A stretch of DNA of 55,003 nucleotides, from contig DALYDX010000005.1 of assembly GCA_031972835.1 (NCBI GenBank), positions 1-55,003 on the forward strand. Direction: 5' to 3'. Source of the stretch: CAZLWF01 sp031972835 (GTDB lineage Bacteria; Patescibacteriota; Minisyncoccia; Phycocordibacterales; UBA9973). Below are positions 1-7,748 of this stretch, piece by piece (position 1 is the stretch's first letter; the number at the start of each line of letters is the position of its first letter). Made by a program: the position numbers and the translations under genes. The notes beneath the pieces were generated by a model, which had not been told where the DNA came from, made no database searches, and saw only the letters and a program-made list of their open reading frames with translations.

Positions 1-2731
1 TTCCGTTTGTTGCATCAGCAAGCCATTGCACCAATCGGTTTGCAAGTGAATTTTCGTTTTCAAGTGACAACGATGAAAGATTTTCTACTTTTAGGTTTAG
101 TTCCTGAATTGCTTTTACCATTGCCCATGTACTTGGCAGTTCTACTGTGTAGTATCCGTTTCCTCCAACAGCCACAAGCTCTGGATGTATTTCCATTATT
201 TCTTGCGCGATGACTCCCATCATATGATCTCCCGAAGCACGTACATCGTATTCACGAATTCTAAAATCCATAAGGTAAGGAAGAATACTTTCTGCATCGA
301 CAATATTTTCCTTTAACCTTTCATCGGAAGAACACGTTACTGTCTCTGCTCCAGCTTCTGGATTATGAAGACAAGCTCCGTCACTATCAGTGATTGCAAA
401 TATGTCTGTGTCGACTCCTGTATTCTCTACATCAAGCAGATAATCTGGTGTTGTATCCCCAATACCTACTTCTCCAGATGCATCTATGCGAAGTCTTTCT
501 GTTATTGCAGCACCTGATGGTTTTGTAAAGAAAGCCAAATCTGCAGTTTCAGAGCCAGCTGTGTTTACTAAGTTTGTAATATCAATTGCCGCGCGAGCAA
601 TACGACGCGTGCCGTTTGCGCCAGTGAATACAAATCCGTTTGTTGTATCAAAAAGATATGCTTGTGAACCGGCAGAAGAGTTGGAGTTATCAACATCAAA
701 TACTGCCTGCGGTGATATGTTTCCACCGGCATTTGTTGTTCTGTAAGTACCAGCTGTTGTGCCAACGTTCAATACACCAGTTCCTGAAGAGGCTATCGTT
801 ATAGCTCCCGAAGTCATTATCGTCGTTACTGCATCAATTGATCCAGAAGAACCAACTTGGAATTGTGAAGTAGACCCTACAGAAAACAGTGATCCTGGAG
901 TAGTATCACCTCCCACGTTTACATTTCCAGATGAATCAATAATGAATCTATCACTTGTACCGAGCGCTGTTGTAGAAATCTTGAATGAGTCACTATCGGA
1001 GTCGTCGATTCCCATTATGAAAGATGAAGTTCCATCGACAAGTTCGAATTTGATATACGGATCAACGTCAGCACCGATTGCTGAAATAGAGATTCCTGTA
1101 TTTGTAGAAGATTCGAGATTAAGCAAATCGTCCGGTGTCGTATCTCCAATACCAACATTTCCGTCTGCCATGATAACCATTCTAGAAGTTAGCGTTGTCG
1201 AGTTGTTTGGTGTCGTACGGAAGAGTAACTGTGATCCGTATCCAGCATCATCGAATGTTTCTTCTGCTACTACACGTATAGCAGCGGTCGATGAAGCAGC
1301 AAACCCGGTTGTTCCATATCCTTGTCCTGCGAATTCTGCAAGAATATCCGTTGCAACAGATGCTGTTGGTATCGCTTCTGTTCCATTTGCGCTTCGTCCA
1401 GCAAATACCGGCTTTCTACCGTTGTATCCTGATGAGACGACTTCCACGTTTTGTGTTGCAGAAACTACTTCAATTTCAAAATCTGGACTTGCTGTACCTA
1501 TTCCAAGACGTCCACCATAAGTGAGACGCATTTTTTCTGTAAGTGATTGAAGGGTTGTGCCAGTTGAACCAACATCGGCAGTTGAAAAAATAACATCCCC
1601 ACCAACAGCACTTCCTGTCCCCTTTCCTGGAGCAAATTTCAAATCAGCGCCGGCAATATCTGTTCCAAATCCTCCTGTTGCATTTATAGTGACATCAACT
1701 GGTGTGGCACTCTTCACCCCTTTCCCAAAATACATATCGTCAATATATGAAGTATCAGAACCAATAACCATTTGATGGTCTGCTCGAACGACGGATTCAT
1801 ACCCAATAGCAATACCATCACTAATTGCTCCAACACCCGTATCATTGTCTGACAATGATCCAATAAAAATACTTCTCGCTCCTGTTCCGTTATCATTTCC
1901 CGCAGCATAACCAAGACCCACGTTATCAGACCCTGAAGTAATATTTTCTCCTGCTAAATTTCCAACAAGAACATTTCTCGCTCCACTCGTTAGTGCGTAC
2001 GCCGTAACTTCTCCAATCGAAACATTATCTTCTGCGCTCGAACCGACAGCAGATCCACGAAGTGCACTTGCGCCAATCGCTATGTTACTTGATCCAGTCG
2101 TTACATTTTTACCTGCATCAAATCCAAAAAAACTATTAAATGAACCGGTCCATAGATTTGTACCTGAACTGTATCCCATCGCAGTGTTTGACGCCCCGGT
2201 AGTAAGTGCATCCAAAGATGCACCTCCTACTGCGGTATTTGTGGTAGCTGACGCTGTCGTAAGAGTAAAGTTACCTGCAGCTGCACCTATAAATGTATTG
2301 TTTGTTCCAAAACTATGAATGAATCGAGATCCTGCTTTATATATCACTCCCTCAGAACCTGTCGCATCAGTAGTGGGAATTTGAATATCATCTATATAAA
2401 GTATATTGGTCGAATCATCAAAATAAAAATTTGTACTATCTTCAGCCAAGTCTCCGTTTGTATCTATAAACAAAACAGAATTATCATCTCCGTCTCCAAT
2501 AGGCTCCCCTATTGCAAGTGGGGTTACATAACAATTTGCATCACCAGGAGAACATGATGGATCGTTTTCTTGCTCTGATGGGAAAAATGGAGTTGTTGGA
2601 TATGTTGCAAAAGCTTTGAGTGTTACTGAAAACACGAACAGAAAAAGCAGCGCGACGACTAATAGTCGATTTTCACGCACCAAAAAAGAGTAGAGCCTTT
2701 TTATTTTTTGAACAATTTTAAACTTTTGCAT
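1..2731 (-). CDS. Secreted surface/fibre protein with YadA-like repeats and a C-terminal S74 self-cleaving chaperone (3' end cut by window)
   Basis: Reading the minus strand from the ATG at 2731, the frame stays open to base 1, giving 910 visible residues with the end outside the window. Residues 1-42 look like a signal peptide: basic start, hydrophobic LLVVALLFLFVFSV, then AFA. Residues about 160-325 hold repeated G-[SA]-x-N-x-x-[IVM]-G units (for example SSNIAIGASAL and SDNVGLGYAAG), like trimeric autotransporter heads and phage tail fibres. The C-terminal part has the S74 intramolecular chaperone signature SDERLKENI, with Ser802 and Lys807 in the expected Ser-Lys dyad, followed by GVIAQEIMEIHPELV and a coiled-coil-like helix. 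In known S74 proteins this domain helps a trimeric fibre fold and then cuts itself off before the Ser. A cell-surface adhesin or attachment fibre is inferred; a prophage tail fibre is less likely because no phage genes are nearby. Confidence 0.85.
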   Translation of the reverse strand, partial: MQKFKIVQKIKRLYSFLVRENRLLVVALLFLFVFSVTLKAFATYPTTPFFPSEQENDPSCSPGDANCYVTPLAIGEPIGDGDDNSVLFIDTNGDLAEDSTNFYFDDSTNILYIDDIQIPTTDATGSEGVIYKAGSRFIHSFGTNNTFIGAAAGNFTLTTASATTNTAVGGASLDALTTGASNTAMGYSSGTNLWTGSFNSFFGFDAGKNVTTGSSNIAIGASALRGSAVGSSAEDNVSIGEVTAYALTSGARNVLVGNLAGENITSGSDNVGLGYAAGNDNGTGARSIFIGSLSDNDTGVGAISDGIAIGYESVVRADHQMVIGSDTSYIDDMYFGKGVKSATPVDVTINATGGFGTDIAGADLKFAPGKGTGSAVGGDVIFSTADVGSTGTTLQSLTEKMRLTYGGRLGIGTASPDFEIEVVSATQNVEVVSSGYNGRKPVFAGRSANGTEAIPTASVATDILAEFAGQGYGTTGFAASSTAAIRVVAEETFDDAGYGSQLLFRTTPNNSTTLTSRMVIMADGNVGIGDTTPDDLLNLESSTNTGISISAIGADVDPYIKFELVDGTSSFIMGIDDSDSDSFKISTTALGTSDRFIIDSSGNVNVGGDTTPGSLFSVGSTSQFQVGSSGSIDAVTTIMTSGAITIASSGTGVLNVGTTAGTYRTTNAGGNISPQAVFDVDNSNSSAGSQAYLFDTTNGFVFTGANGTRRIARAAIDITNLVNTAGSETADLAFFTKPSGAAITERLRIDASGEVGIGDTTPDYLLDVENTGVDTDIFAITDSDGACLHNPEAGAETVTCSSDERLKENIVDAESILPYLMDFRIREYDVRASGDHMMGVIAQEIMEIHPELVAVGGNGYYTVELPSTWAMVKAIQELNLKVENLSSLSLENENSLANRLVQWLADATNG

Positions 2732-2741
2732 CTACGGTATT

Positions 2742-2747
2742 ATTATA
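2742..2747 (-). promoter_or_regulatory. Probable -10 box of the S74 fibre gene
   Basis: A TATAAT lies 10 nt upstream of the ATG at 2731 on the minus strand. It would give a leader of only about 3 nt. No clear -35 or ribosome binding site is seen. Confidence 0.45.
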
Positions 2748-2780
2748 TCTTAAAAAACACAATAAATCTCAAAGATGTGT

Positions 2781-2804
2781 TGAAAAATAAGACTTAAGCT
2801 TATT
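2781..2804 (-). terminator. Possible weak terminator after the GWI-repeat gene
   Basis: On the minus strand AATAAG and CTTATT form a 6-bp stem followed by TTT. It lies about 75 bp after the stop at 2877. The stem is AT-rich and weak, so this is tentative. Confidence 0.4.
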
Positions 2805-2876
2805 TAAACTTATTGTGCTTTTTTATTGAGTTATTTAAAAAAACAAGCAGGGTTAAAGCCTATAATTTATAAGCAT

Positions 2877-4763
2877 CTACACGCTAAACACTTCCTTTAT
2901 ATGACCATCTGTTACCTCAAATGCTAGTGATACAAAAACTTTTGTATATGTAGAATCTGGATTCTTTTTCTCTATTGTGACAAAGTAATTTCCATTTTGA
3001 ATCAGACAGTAGTAGTGACCCTTCATGTCAGTAACTTTGTGTGCAATCTCCTGATTTGTAGCAATCGAATACACTCGCAAGATCGCATAAGGAAGTGGTG
3101 TACCTGTTGCTTTTTCAACTACTCCTCCCAATTTGTGAGTTTTGTAACCTACCTCTCTCAAAATAGAAAGTAATATGTACAAACTAAATATAATTATGTT
3201 GTAGAGAACAGGCGAAACCAAGAATGCGATAAATGCGATGAAGAATCCAGCTGCAAATAAAGTATCGGAAATTTGGCGAAGTATCGCATCGCGTTTTGAA
3301 TAAAACTTCATCAAATTTTGCTGTTTCTTTGCAAATTCATTCCAATCAAAATTCAATGGATCCATTGGAATATTTTTTGTAATTGGAGAATTTTCTGTGA
3401 CTTCCAACTCTTCACCAAAATATAAATCTTGATAGAGTTCATCTTTTTTCTGACCAGCCAATTTTTCTGAAGGGAATTTGTAGTTTGTCTTGTTTGCAAC
3501 AATTTTGTATATACCACTAGGAACCAAGAATCCGAATCGGCCATCTAGGTCAGTTATAGATGTAGCTACTTCGATACCATACCTGTCGTACAAGACTACG
3601 TATGCCGGGTCCAGTGGTTGTTTTGTTATGGAGTCGTAGACAGTCCCCCATGGTGGACGACGCTTGGACAAACCAAAGGCAGCAAGTAGAAGTGACCAAA
3701 GTCTAAATGGTATGAACACAAGCTCAGAAAGTGATAATGGGTTCAAAAACAGAAGTGAGGCAATAGACAAGACAGCACTAGTAACGAGAGCGATTCCTGT
3801 AAAAATTTTTGTCGCTAGTCCACCCTCAGGGCTTTTTATATAACTTGTAACTATGCCTGGAATATCATCGATAAAATCAACTTCACCACCATCAGAAATA
3901 CAACCCAGACCAACACAAGGTTCTGTCGGCGGAGGAGGAAGACAATCATCTCCTACACAGAGTTCTGGTGGATTACATTCTGCACCCACACAATCACCTG
4001 GCAGATAGTCACAAGGTAAAGTTCCACCATAATTTGTCGCAAATAAATCAGTACAAACATCTGGCTCTTCGACAGGAGGATTGCACTCTGCACCCGTACA
4101 TTCCCCTATATCTGTGTAATCACAAGGTAAAGCCCCTCCGTAGTTTGTCGCAGAAACATCCGAACAAACAGGTGCTGCGTAAGTACACGGAAGTGCCCCA
4201 CCGAAATTTGTCGCACTTACATCAGAACATGTACTTGGAGGATTACCACCGCCACCAGTAGTATCTCCATCTCTAGCATCTTTAGGTCTCCAGTCTGTTT
4301 TTACGCAAGCATCAGCAACTCCACAATCAAACTGTATCCAACCATAATTCTCACTCCAAGCGAACCCAGAAAACTCTCCGTCCATATTTATGTAAACTTC
4401 TTGTGTAGAACTATTTGAAAATGGACCAAAATTTACCCATCCAGCCACCTCGCCCCATGCATATCCAGAAAGTTGTCCGCGTGACATGTCGGAATCCGAA
4501 TCATTCAACACTCCCCCATTTGTAGGATTTAAATTTATCCACCCCAAACTTGAACCCCATATATAACCTGTTACTTCAGTGTCGGTTATAAGTACATCTT
4601 CTGCACTACTGCTAGGAACAAGCCAATATATTAGATCTCCTTGAGTGTAGAGCTTCGAAGTGTAATCTGTGTTATCTATTGTTCCTTCGGTATCAGAGGC
4701 GTGAGATATGGAGGCCGTGAGAACAGCTAGTACAAAAATTAAAATTGTAATTAGGCGCTTCAT
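2877..4763 (-). CDS. Secreted/membrane protein with GWI repeats, Cys repeats and two carboxypeptidase-regulatory-like domains
   Basis: This 628-residue protein begins with a signal peptide (MKRLITILIFVLAVLTASISHA). Residues about 60-155 hold three units of a G-[YF]-x-W-[GS]-x3-GW-[IV]-x-[FL] motif (GYAWGEVAGWVNF, GFAWSENYGWIQF). Next come three repeats of the type CSDVSATNFGGALPC and Cys/Pro-rich linkers (CxGxxCxPP), which suggest disulfide-stabilised extracellular modules. A hydrophobic segment near residue 320-350 is followed by a carboxypeptidase-regulatory-like beta domain (VYDSITKQPLDPAYVVLYD), a pair of membrane helices, and a second such domain (VVEKATGTPLPYAILRVYS). It starts 5 bp after the M50 protease stop, so the two are probably co-transcribed. 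It shares the GWI module with the gene at 25479-27320. Surface structural role inferred; exact function unknown. Confidence 0.8.
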   Translation of the reverse strand: MKRLITILIFVLAVLTASISHASDTEGTIDNTDYTSKLYTQGDLIYWLVPSSSAEDVLITDTEVTGYIWGSSLGWINLNPTNGGVLNDSDSDMSRGQLSGYAWGEVAGWVNFGPFSNSSTQEVYINMDGEFSGFAWSENYGWIQFDCGVADACVKTDWRPKDARDGDTTGGGGNPPSTCSDVSATNFGGALPCTYAAPVCSDVSATNYGGALPCDYTDIGECTGAECNPPVEEPDVCTDLFATNYGGTLPCDYLPGDCVGAECNPPELCVGDDCLPPPPTEPCVGLGCISDGGEVDFIDDIPGIVTSYIKSPEGGLATKIFTGIALVTSAVLSIASLLFLNPLSLSELVFIPFRLWSLLLAAFGLSKRRPPWGTVYDSITKQPLDPAYVVLYDRYGIEVATSITDLDGRFGFLVPSGIYKIVANKTNYKFPSEKLAGQKKDELYQDLYFGEELEVTENSPITKNIPMDPLNFDWNEFAKKQQNLMKFYSKRDAILRQISDTLFAAGFFIAFIAFLVSPVLYNIIIFSLYILLSILREVGYKTHKLGGVVEKATGTPLPYAILRVYSIATNQEIAHKVTDMKGHYYCLIQNGNYFVTIEKKNPDSTYTKVFVSLAFEVTDGHIKEVFSV

Positions 4764-4767
4764 AACT

Positions 4768-5385
4768 TTAAAATCCTGTTAATATATGAAATAACCAAAA
4801 CAAAAGAGGTGAAACGTATTTCCAAACAAAAACTATAAAAAATATTAAAACTATCAGTGCATACTGCTCCAAGAATATTTCTATATATCTAAATCTAGGT
4901 GGCAATAAAGCAAAAAGTATTTTTGACCCATCAAGTGGTGGAATTGGGATTAAGTTGAAGACCGCCAAAACAATATTGATCAGGACAATAATACTAAATA
5001 TTCCCATCAAAGATTCGTTACCTATATTGTAAAAAGAAAGTATCTGAATTATCAAAGAAAAACCAAGTGCGAGGATTATATTTGCGAATACCCCTGCAAA
5101 AGCCACGATTATAGTTCCCCGTTTTTTATCCCGAAGATTATTTGGATTATATGGAACTGGTTTTGCCCAACCGAAAACAAATCCGGCATTTGATATGACA
5201 AGGAGAATTGGAATTAGAACTGAACCTATAGGATCCAGGTGTTTTAGAGGGTTTAAAGTTAGTCTTCCTAAATTTCTAGCTGTCGGATCGCCCAATTTCT
5301 CAGCAGCAAAACCATGGGCAACTTCATGCACCACGACAGACATTAAAAGGACCAATATATAGAAAGTTGCGTTTAATTCTTGCAT
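4768..5385 (-). CDS. Site-2 protease family (M50) zinc metalloprotease
   Basis: A polytopic membrane protein of 205 residues from the ATG at 5385. It carries the zinc-binding HEVAH motif (His20, Glu21, His24) in the first membrane segment and the second metal-site motif NLIPIPPLDG near residues 144-153, whose Asp is the third ligand. This is the compact core of the SpoIVFB/Rip-type intramembrane proteases without a PDZ domain. Such proteases cut membrane-bound regulators or leftover signal peptides. An upstream TTG at 5412 is in frame, but the ATG puts the first helix at the N-terminus and is preferred. The substrate cannot be told from context; the next gene encodes a large surface protein, which may be a coincidence of operon position. 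Confidence 0.88.
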   Translation of the reverse strand: MQELNATFYILVLLMSVVVHEVAHGFAAEKLGDPTARNLGRLTLNPLKHLDPIGSVLIPILLVISNAGFVFGWAKPVPYNPNNLRDKKRGTIIVAFAGVFANIILALGFSLIIQILSFYNIGNESLMGIFSIIVLINIVLAVFNLIPIPPLDGSKILFALLPPRFRYIEIFLEQYALIVLIFFIVFVWKYVSPLLFWLFHILTGF

Positions 5386-5436
5386 ACCAATACTATATAT
5401 GATAACATGCAAAAGCTTATATCTTAAGTAAAACCT

Positions 5437-5682
5437 ATGTCAAAAGAATGCGCAGTAACAAAAAGAAAGAGTATCACAGCCGGTAAATACGCGAATCGCA
5501 CACGTGCGACGATTTTTACCCCTACCGGAAAGACTCGACGATATGTAAACCTTCAAAAGAAGCGTATATATGTCCCTGAGATCGGAAAAACCTTAAATCT
5601 TACAATATCAACCAAAGGCCTACGCACTATAAACAAAAACGGTGCATACGCTACTCTCAAGAAAGCTGGAGTAATCAAATAA
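5437..5682 (+). CDS. rpmB: 50S ribosomal protein L28
   Basis: An 81-residue basic protein with the L28 pattern: N-terminal CAVTKRKSITAGKYANRTRA, then RRYVNLQKKRIYVPE and the C-terminal strand ISTKGLRTINKNG. Family members have about 60-80 residues, so it is full length. L28 binds 23S rRNA near the E site in the large subunit. It is a single-gene unit on the plus strand, divergent from the M50 protease gene and ending in a strong terminator shared with the convergent MBL-fold gene. No zinc-binding cysteine pairs are present; only one Cys is seen. Confidence 0.93.
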   Translation: MSKECAVTKRKSITAGKYANRTRATIFTPTGKTRRYVNLQKKRIYVPEIGKTLNLTISTKGLRTINKNGAYATLKKAGVIK

Positions 5683-5714
5683 AAAAAATACCTCATATGA
5701 GGTATTTTTTTTAT
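5682..5714. terminator. Bidirectional terminator between rpmB and the MBL-fold gene
   Basis: A perfect inverted repeat centred on TACCTCATATGAGGTA, flanked by A-runs on the left and T-runs on the right, so it works in both directions for two convergent genes. The stop of the minus-strand gene lies inside its right arm. Confidence 0.9.
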
Positions 5715-6571
5715 TTGCAAACATACTCTATTCCATCGCTTTCGCAGTTTATAGTACCTTCATTCATAGTTACAAGATACGGAATTCCAAAACTTCTCAA
5801 TCTATCCGTTGTATCTTTCTTTGGATGACCATAACGATTGTTCAATCCAGCAGATATTATTGCCAACTTTGGATCAGCCTCTTGTAGTAAAGGCACACCT
5901 GTAGAAGTCGACGACCCATGATGTCCAACTTTCAATATATCTATTCCTGTAAGATCACTCCCCGAGACTACAATCCCCTCAGTAAGCTTGGTCGAATCTC
6001 CTGTGAACAAAACGGATGTATCACCATAAACCAATCTACCTATTATCGAACCATCGTTAGAGGACCAGCTCGAAACATCTCTATCAGGAAAAAGAATCTC
6101 AAAATACACATTCATTTTTTTATCCAAAATAATACGTTCACCTTTTTGTGCAATCACATGAGGAACATTTTCATCTCCTATACTCTTCTCTAAAACTTTA
6201 TACATACTAGTGTCCGAATGCGTTCCAGCTTCTACTACTGCACCAACATCGTAACTATCTAAAAGTGGAATAAAACCACTGTAATGATCGGCATCTGGAT
6301 TGGTAATCATAATCACATCAATAGTCTTGTCGCCAAAATCCATAACTTTAGGCAATTCTCGCAAAAGTGCCTGATTTGGACCTCCGTCGATTATCATCTG
6401 CCTGCCATTTGGAGCTTCGATATATATGGCATCCCCTTGCCCAACATCCAAAAATGAGACTTTGAGTATGTTGGTTTGGTCTATACTACTAACCATAGAA
6501 GTCTGAGACCATACAACAACACATACAAACAACAAGATTGCAGGCAAAATTAGAATTTTATTATTTTTCAC
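5711..6571 (-). CDS. ComEC-type metallo-beta-lactamase domain protein, membrane-anchored (detached ComEC C-terminal part)
   Basis: A 286-residue protein with an N-terminal membrane anchor (ILILPAILLFVCVVVW) and an MBL fold of the ComEC/Rec2 C-terminal type: FLDVGQGDAIYIEAPNG at 40-56, DGGP, NPDADHYSG at 91-99, LFTGDS, VGHHGSSTST and SAGLNNRYGHP. In ComEC this domain sits outside the membrane and is thought to degrade the non-transforming DNA strand. The usual first histidine of HxHxDH is Asn91, so one metal ligand differs. The channel part is in its own gene at 8891-10381, so ComEC function seems split over two genes. The start is GTG (6571), placed 6 nt after a TATAAT box, which fits a leaderless transcript. 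Confidence 0.85.
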   Translation of the reverse strand: MKNNKILILPAILLFVCVVVWSQTSMVSSIDQTNILKVSFLDVGQGDAIYIEAPNGRQMIIDGGPNQALLRELPKVMDFGDKTIDVIMITNPDADHYSGFIPLLDSYDVGAVVEAGTHSDTSMYKVLEKSIGDENVPHVIAQKGERIILDKKMNVYFEILFPDRDVSSWSSNDGSIIGRLVYGDTSVLFTGDSTKLTEGIVVSGSDLTGIDILKVGHHGSSTSTGVPLLQEADPKLAIISAGLNNRYGHPKKDTTDRLRSFGIPYLVTMNEGTINCESDGIEYVCK

Positions 6572-6577
6572 AAATAA

Positions 6578-6586
6578 ATTATAACA
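6578..6586 (-). promoter_or_regulatory. Extended -10 promoter of the MBL-fold gene
   Basis: On the minus strand TGT-TATAAT is followed by 6 nt and the GTG start. The predicted transcript begins at about the start codon, that is, leaderless. Confidence 0.6.
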
Positions 6587-6605
6587 AAACTTAAAAATAA
6601 CAGTG

Positions 6606-6614
6606 TGCTAGAAT
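6606..6614 (+). promoter_or_regulatory. Extended -10 promoter of the superoxide dismutase gene
   Basis: TGC-TAGAAT lies about 30 nt before the ATG at 6644, giving a leader of roughly 22-24 nt. No convincing -35 is seen. Confidence 0.45.
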
Positions 6615-6643
6615 TAGACTATTAGCAATAAAATCATAAATAT

Positions 6644-7219
6644 ATGTTTACACCAAAAACTTTCAAAATACCGGAACTCAAAGGAATCAGTGCAAAAACT
6701 ATCGAAGAACATCTAAAGCTATACGAAGGCTATGTGAAAAATGCGAACGGAATCATTGAAAAAATGTCAAAAATTGATAGCGCAACAGACGCATACATCG
6801 CAGGAGAGCTTTTCCGTCGTTTCAGCTTCGAATACAATGGCATGCGAAATCATGAAGTGTATTTTTCATCGCTTGAAGGAGGACCTGTGGCTTTCAATCC
6901 AGAAAGCGCACTAGGAAAAGCTCTTGTTGAACTGTTCGGGTCATACGAGATATTTATACGAGAATTTTCTGCACTCGCACTCACCCGAGGTATCGGATGG
7001 GCGGTACTCTGGTATGACAGAAAGGAAAATAAATTCCTCAGCTCATGGGTGGATGAACAGCACCTAGGACAACTAAACGGTTGCGATATGATTCTTGCCA
7101 TCGATATGTGGGAGCATTCATATGTTGCTGACTATCAGCCAAGTGGAAAGAAGCAATACATTGAAGATTTCTTCGCAAATCTAAATTGGAACGTGATCGA
7201 AAAAAACTTTAATAATTAA
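6644..7219 (+). CDS. Iron/manganese superoxide dismutase
   Basis: A 191-residue protein matching the Fe/Mn-SOD family over its whole length. The metal ligands are visible: His23 (in KTIEEHLKLYEGYV), His70 (in GMRNHEVYF), Asp154 and His158 (in LAIDMWEHSYVADY). Gly-rich GIGWAVLWYD and C-terminal FFANLNWNVIEKNF also fit. The enzyme converts superoxide to peroxide and oxygen in the cytoplasm; no signal peptide is seen. Whether iron or manganese is used cannot be decided from these motifs. It is transcribed alone from its own promoter and ends in a strong terminator. Its presence suggests that the cell or its host meets oxygen. Confidence 0.93.
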   Translation: MFTPKTFKIPELKGISAKTIEEHLKLYEGYVKNANGIIEKMSKIDSATDAYIAGELFRRFSFEYNGMRNHEVYFSSLEGGPVAFNPESALGKALVELFGSYEIFIREFSALALTRGIGWAVLWYDRKENKFLSSWVDEQHLGQLNGCDMILAIDMWEHSYVADYQPSGKKQYIEDFFANLNWNVIEKNFNN

Positions 7220-7223
7220 AATA

Positions 7224-7250
7224 AAAATCCGGGAATTTATCCCGGATTTT
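7224..7250. terminator. Terminator after the superoxide dismutase gene
   Basis: Stem of AAAATCCGGGA and TCCCGGATTTT with a 5-nt loop. A- and T-runs on both sides make it usable by the convergent gene at 7257 as well. Confidence 0.9.
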
Positions 7251-7256
7251 AAAAAA

Positions 7257-7658
7257 TTATTCCTCTTTACATTGAGACTCAAGCTCAGCCATCCTAGCAG
7301 CTTGTTTCTTTAAAACTGCAAGTTGTTCGTTATGTAGATTATTTACATACATTACCCAAAACAACAACTCAGACCCTACTTTATACCTAGTTTCTACATC
7401 ATTATTTGTAGCCTGGATATATTCGGTTCTAGCAATAAGTGTGTCAACGATCTGTTGATACACGTCAGCTCTAACCATAGTTTTTTCGACTTCTACAGCG
7501 AGACTATCAAGTTCTTTAATGCATGGTGTCATTTTCTCAGAAACAAGTATGTACGTCCCCATTCCAGGAATTTCGATAATACTACTCGGATTTTGAGCAA
7601 AAACAGAGGTTGAGAAACAAATACTCAAAATAAAGATAATTACAATAATATTTTTCAT
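7257..7658 (-). CDS. Small secreted protein, predicted helical, function unknown
   Basis: This 133-residue protein starts with a clear signal peptide (MKNIIVIIFILSICFSTSVFA, cleavage before QNP). The mature part begins with a short beta-like stretch and then is largely helical with heptad-like spacing (ELDSLAVEVEKTMVRADVYQ; NNLHNEQLAVLKKQAARMAE), so a coiled coil outside the membrane is likely. It has one Cys after the signal and one near the C-terminus, which could pair. No family was recognised. It is a single gene between two strong terminators, preceded by an extended -10 box and a perfect dyad (7691-7706), so its expression is probably regulated on its own. Confidence 0.75.
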   Translation of the reverse strand: MKNIIVIIFILSICFSTSVFAQNPSSIIEIPGMGTYILVSEKMTPCIKELDSLAVEVEKTMVRADVYQQIVDTLIARTEYIQATNNDVETRYKVGSELLFWVMYVNNLHNEQLAVLKKQAARMAELESQCKEE

Positions 7659-7675
7659 AATACATATTTTCTTTT

Positions 7676-7684
7676 CTTATACCA
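7676..7684 (-). promoter_or_regulatory. Extended -10 promoter of the small secreted protein gene
   Basis: TGG-TATAAG on the minus strand, 17 nt before the ATG at 7658. The dyad at 7691-7706 occupies the place of the -35 region. Confidence 0.45.
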
Positions 7685-7690
7685 TATATA

Positions 7691-7706
7691 ATTAGACTTG
7701 TCTAAT
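7691..7706. promoter_or_regulatory. Perfect 7-2-7 dyad, candidate operator
   Basis: ATTAGAC and GTCTAAT are exact inverted copies separated by two bases. The site covers the spacer/-35 area of the promoter of gene 7257-7658, a usual place for a repressor to bind. No regulator gene is adjacent. Confidence 0.4.
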
Positions 7707-7740
7707 CAAAAAAACACCACAACTTGTGGTGTTTTTTTGA
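7706..7740. terminator. Terminator after the esterase gene
   Basis: Stem ACACCACA/TGTGGTGT with a 3-nt loop, extended by A7 and T7 runs. On the minus strand it follows the esterase stop at 7749 and separates that gene from the next. Confidence 0.88.
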
Positions 7741-7748
7741 TTTATATT

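Noticed and set aside
759..1520. 253-codon open frame on the plus strand
   Set aside because: It is antisense to the S74 fibre gene, whose repeat-rich coding frame is clear. The translated text has no recognisable domain.
1..2731. Prophage
   Set aside because: The fibre protein has phage-like domains, but no capsid, terminase, portal or integrase gene is seen nearby; a signal peptide suggests a cell-surface protein. Left flank not visible, so not fully excluded.
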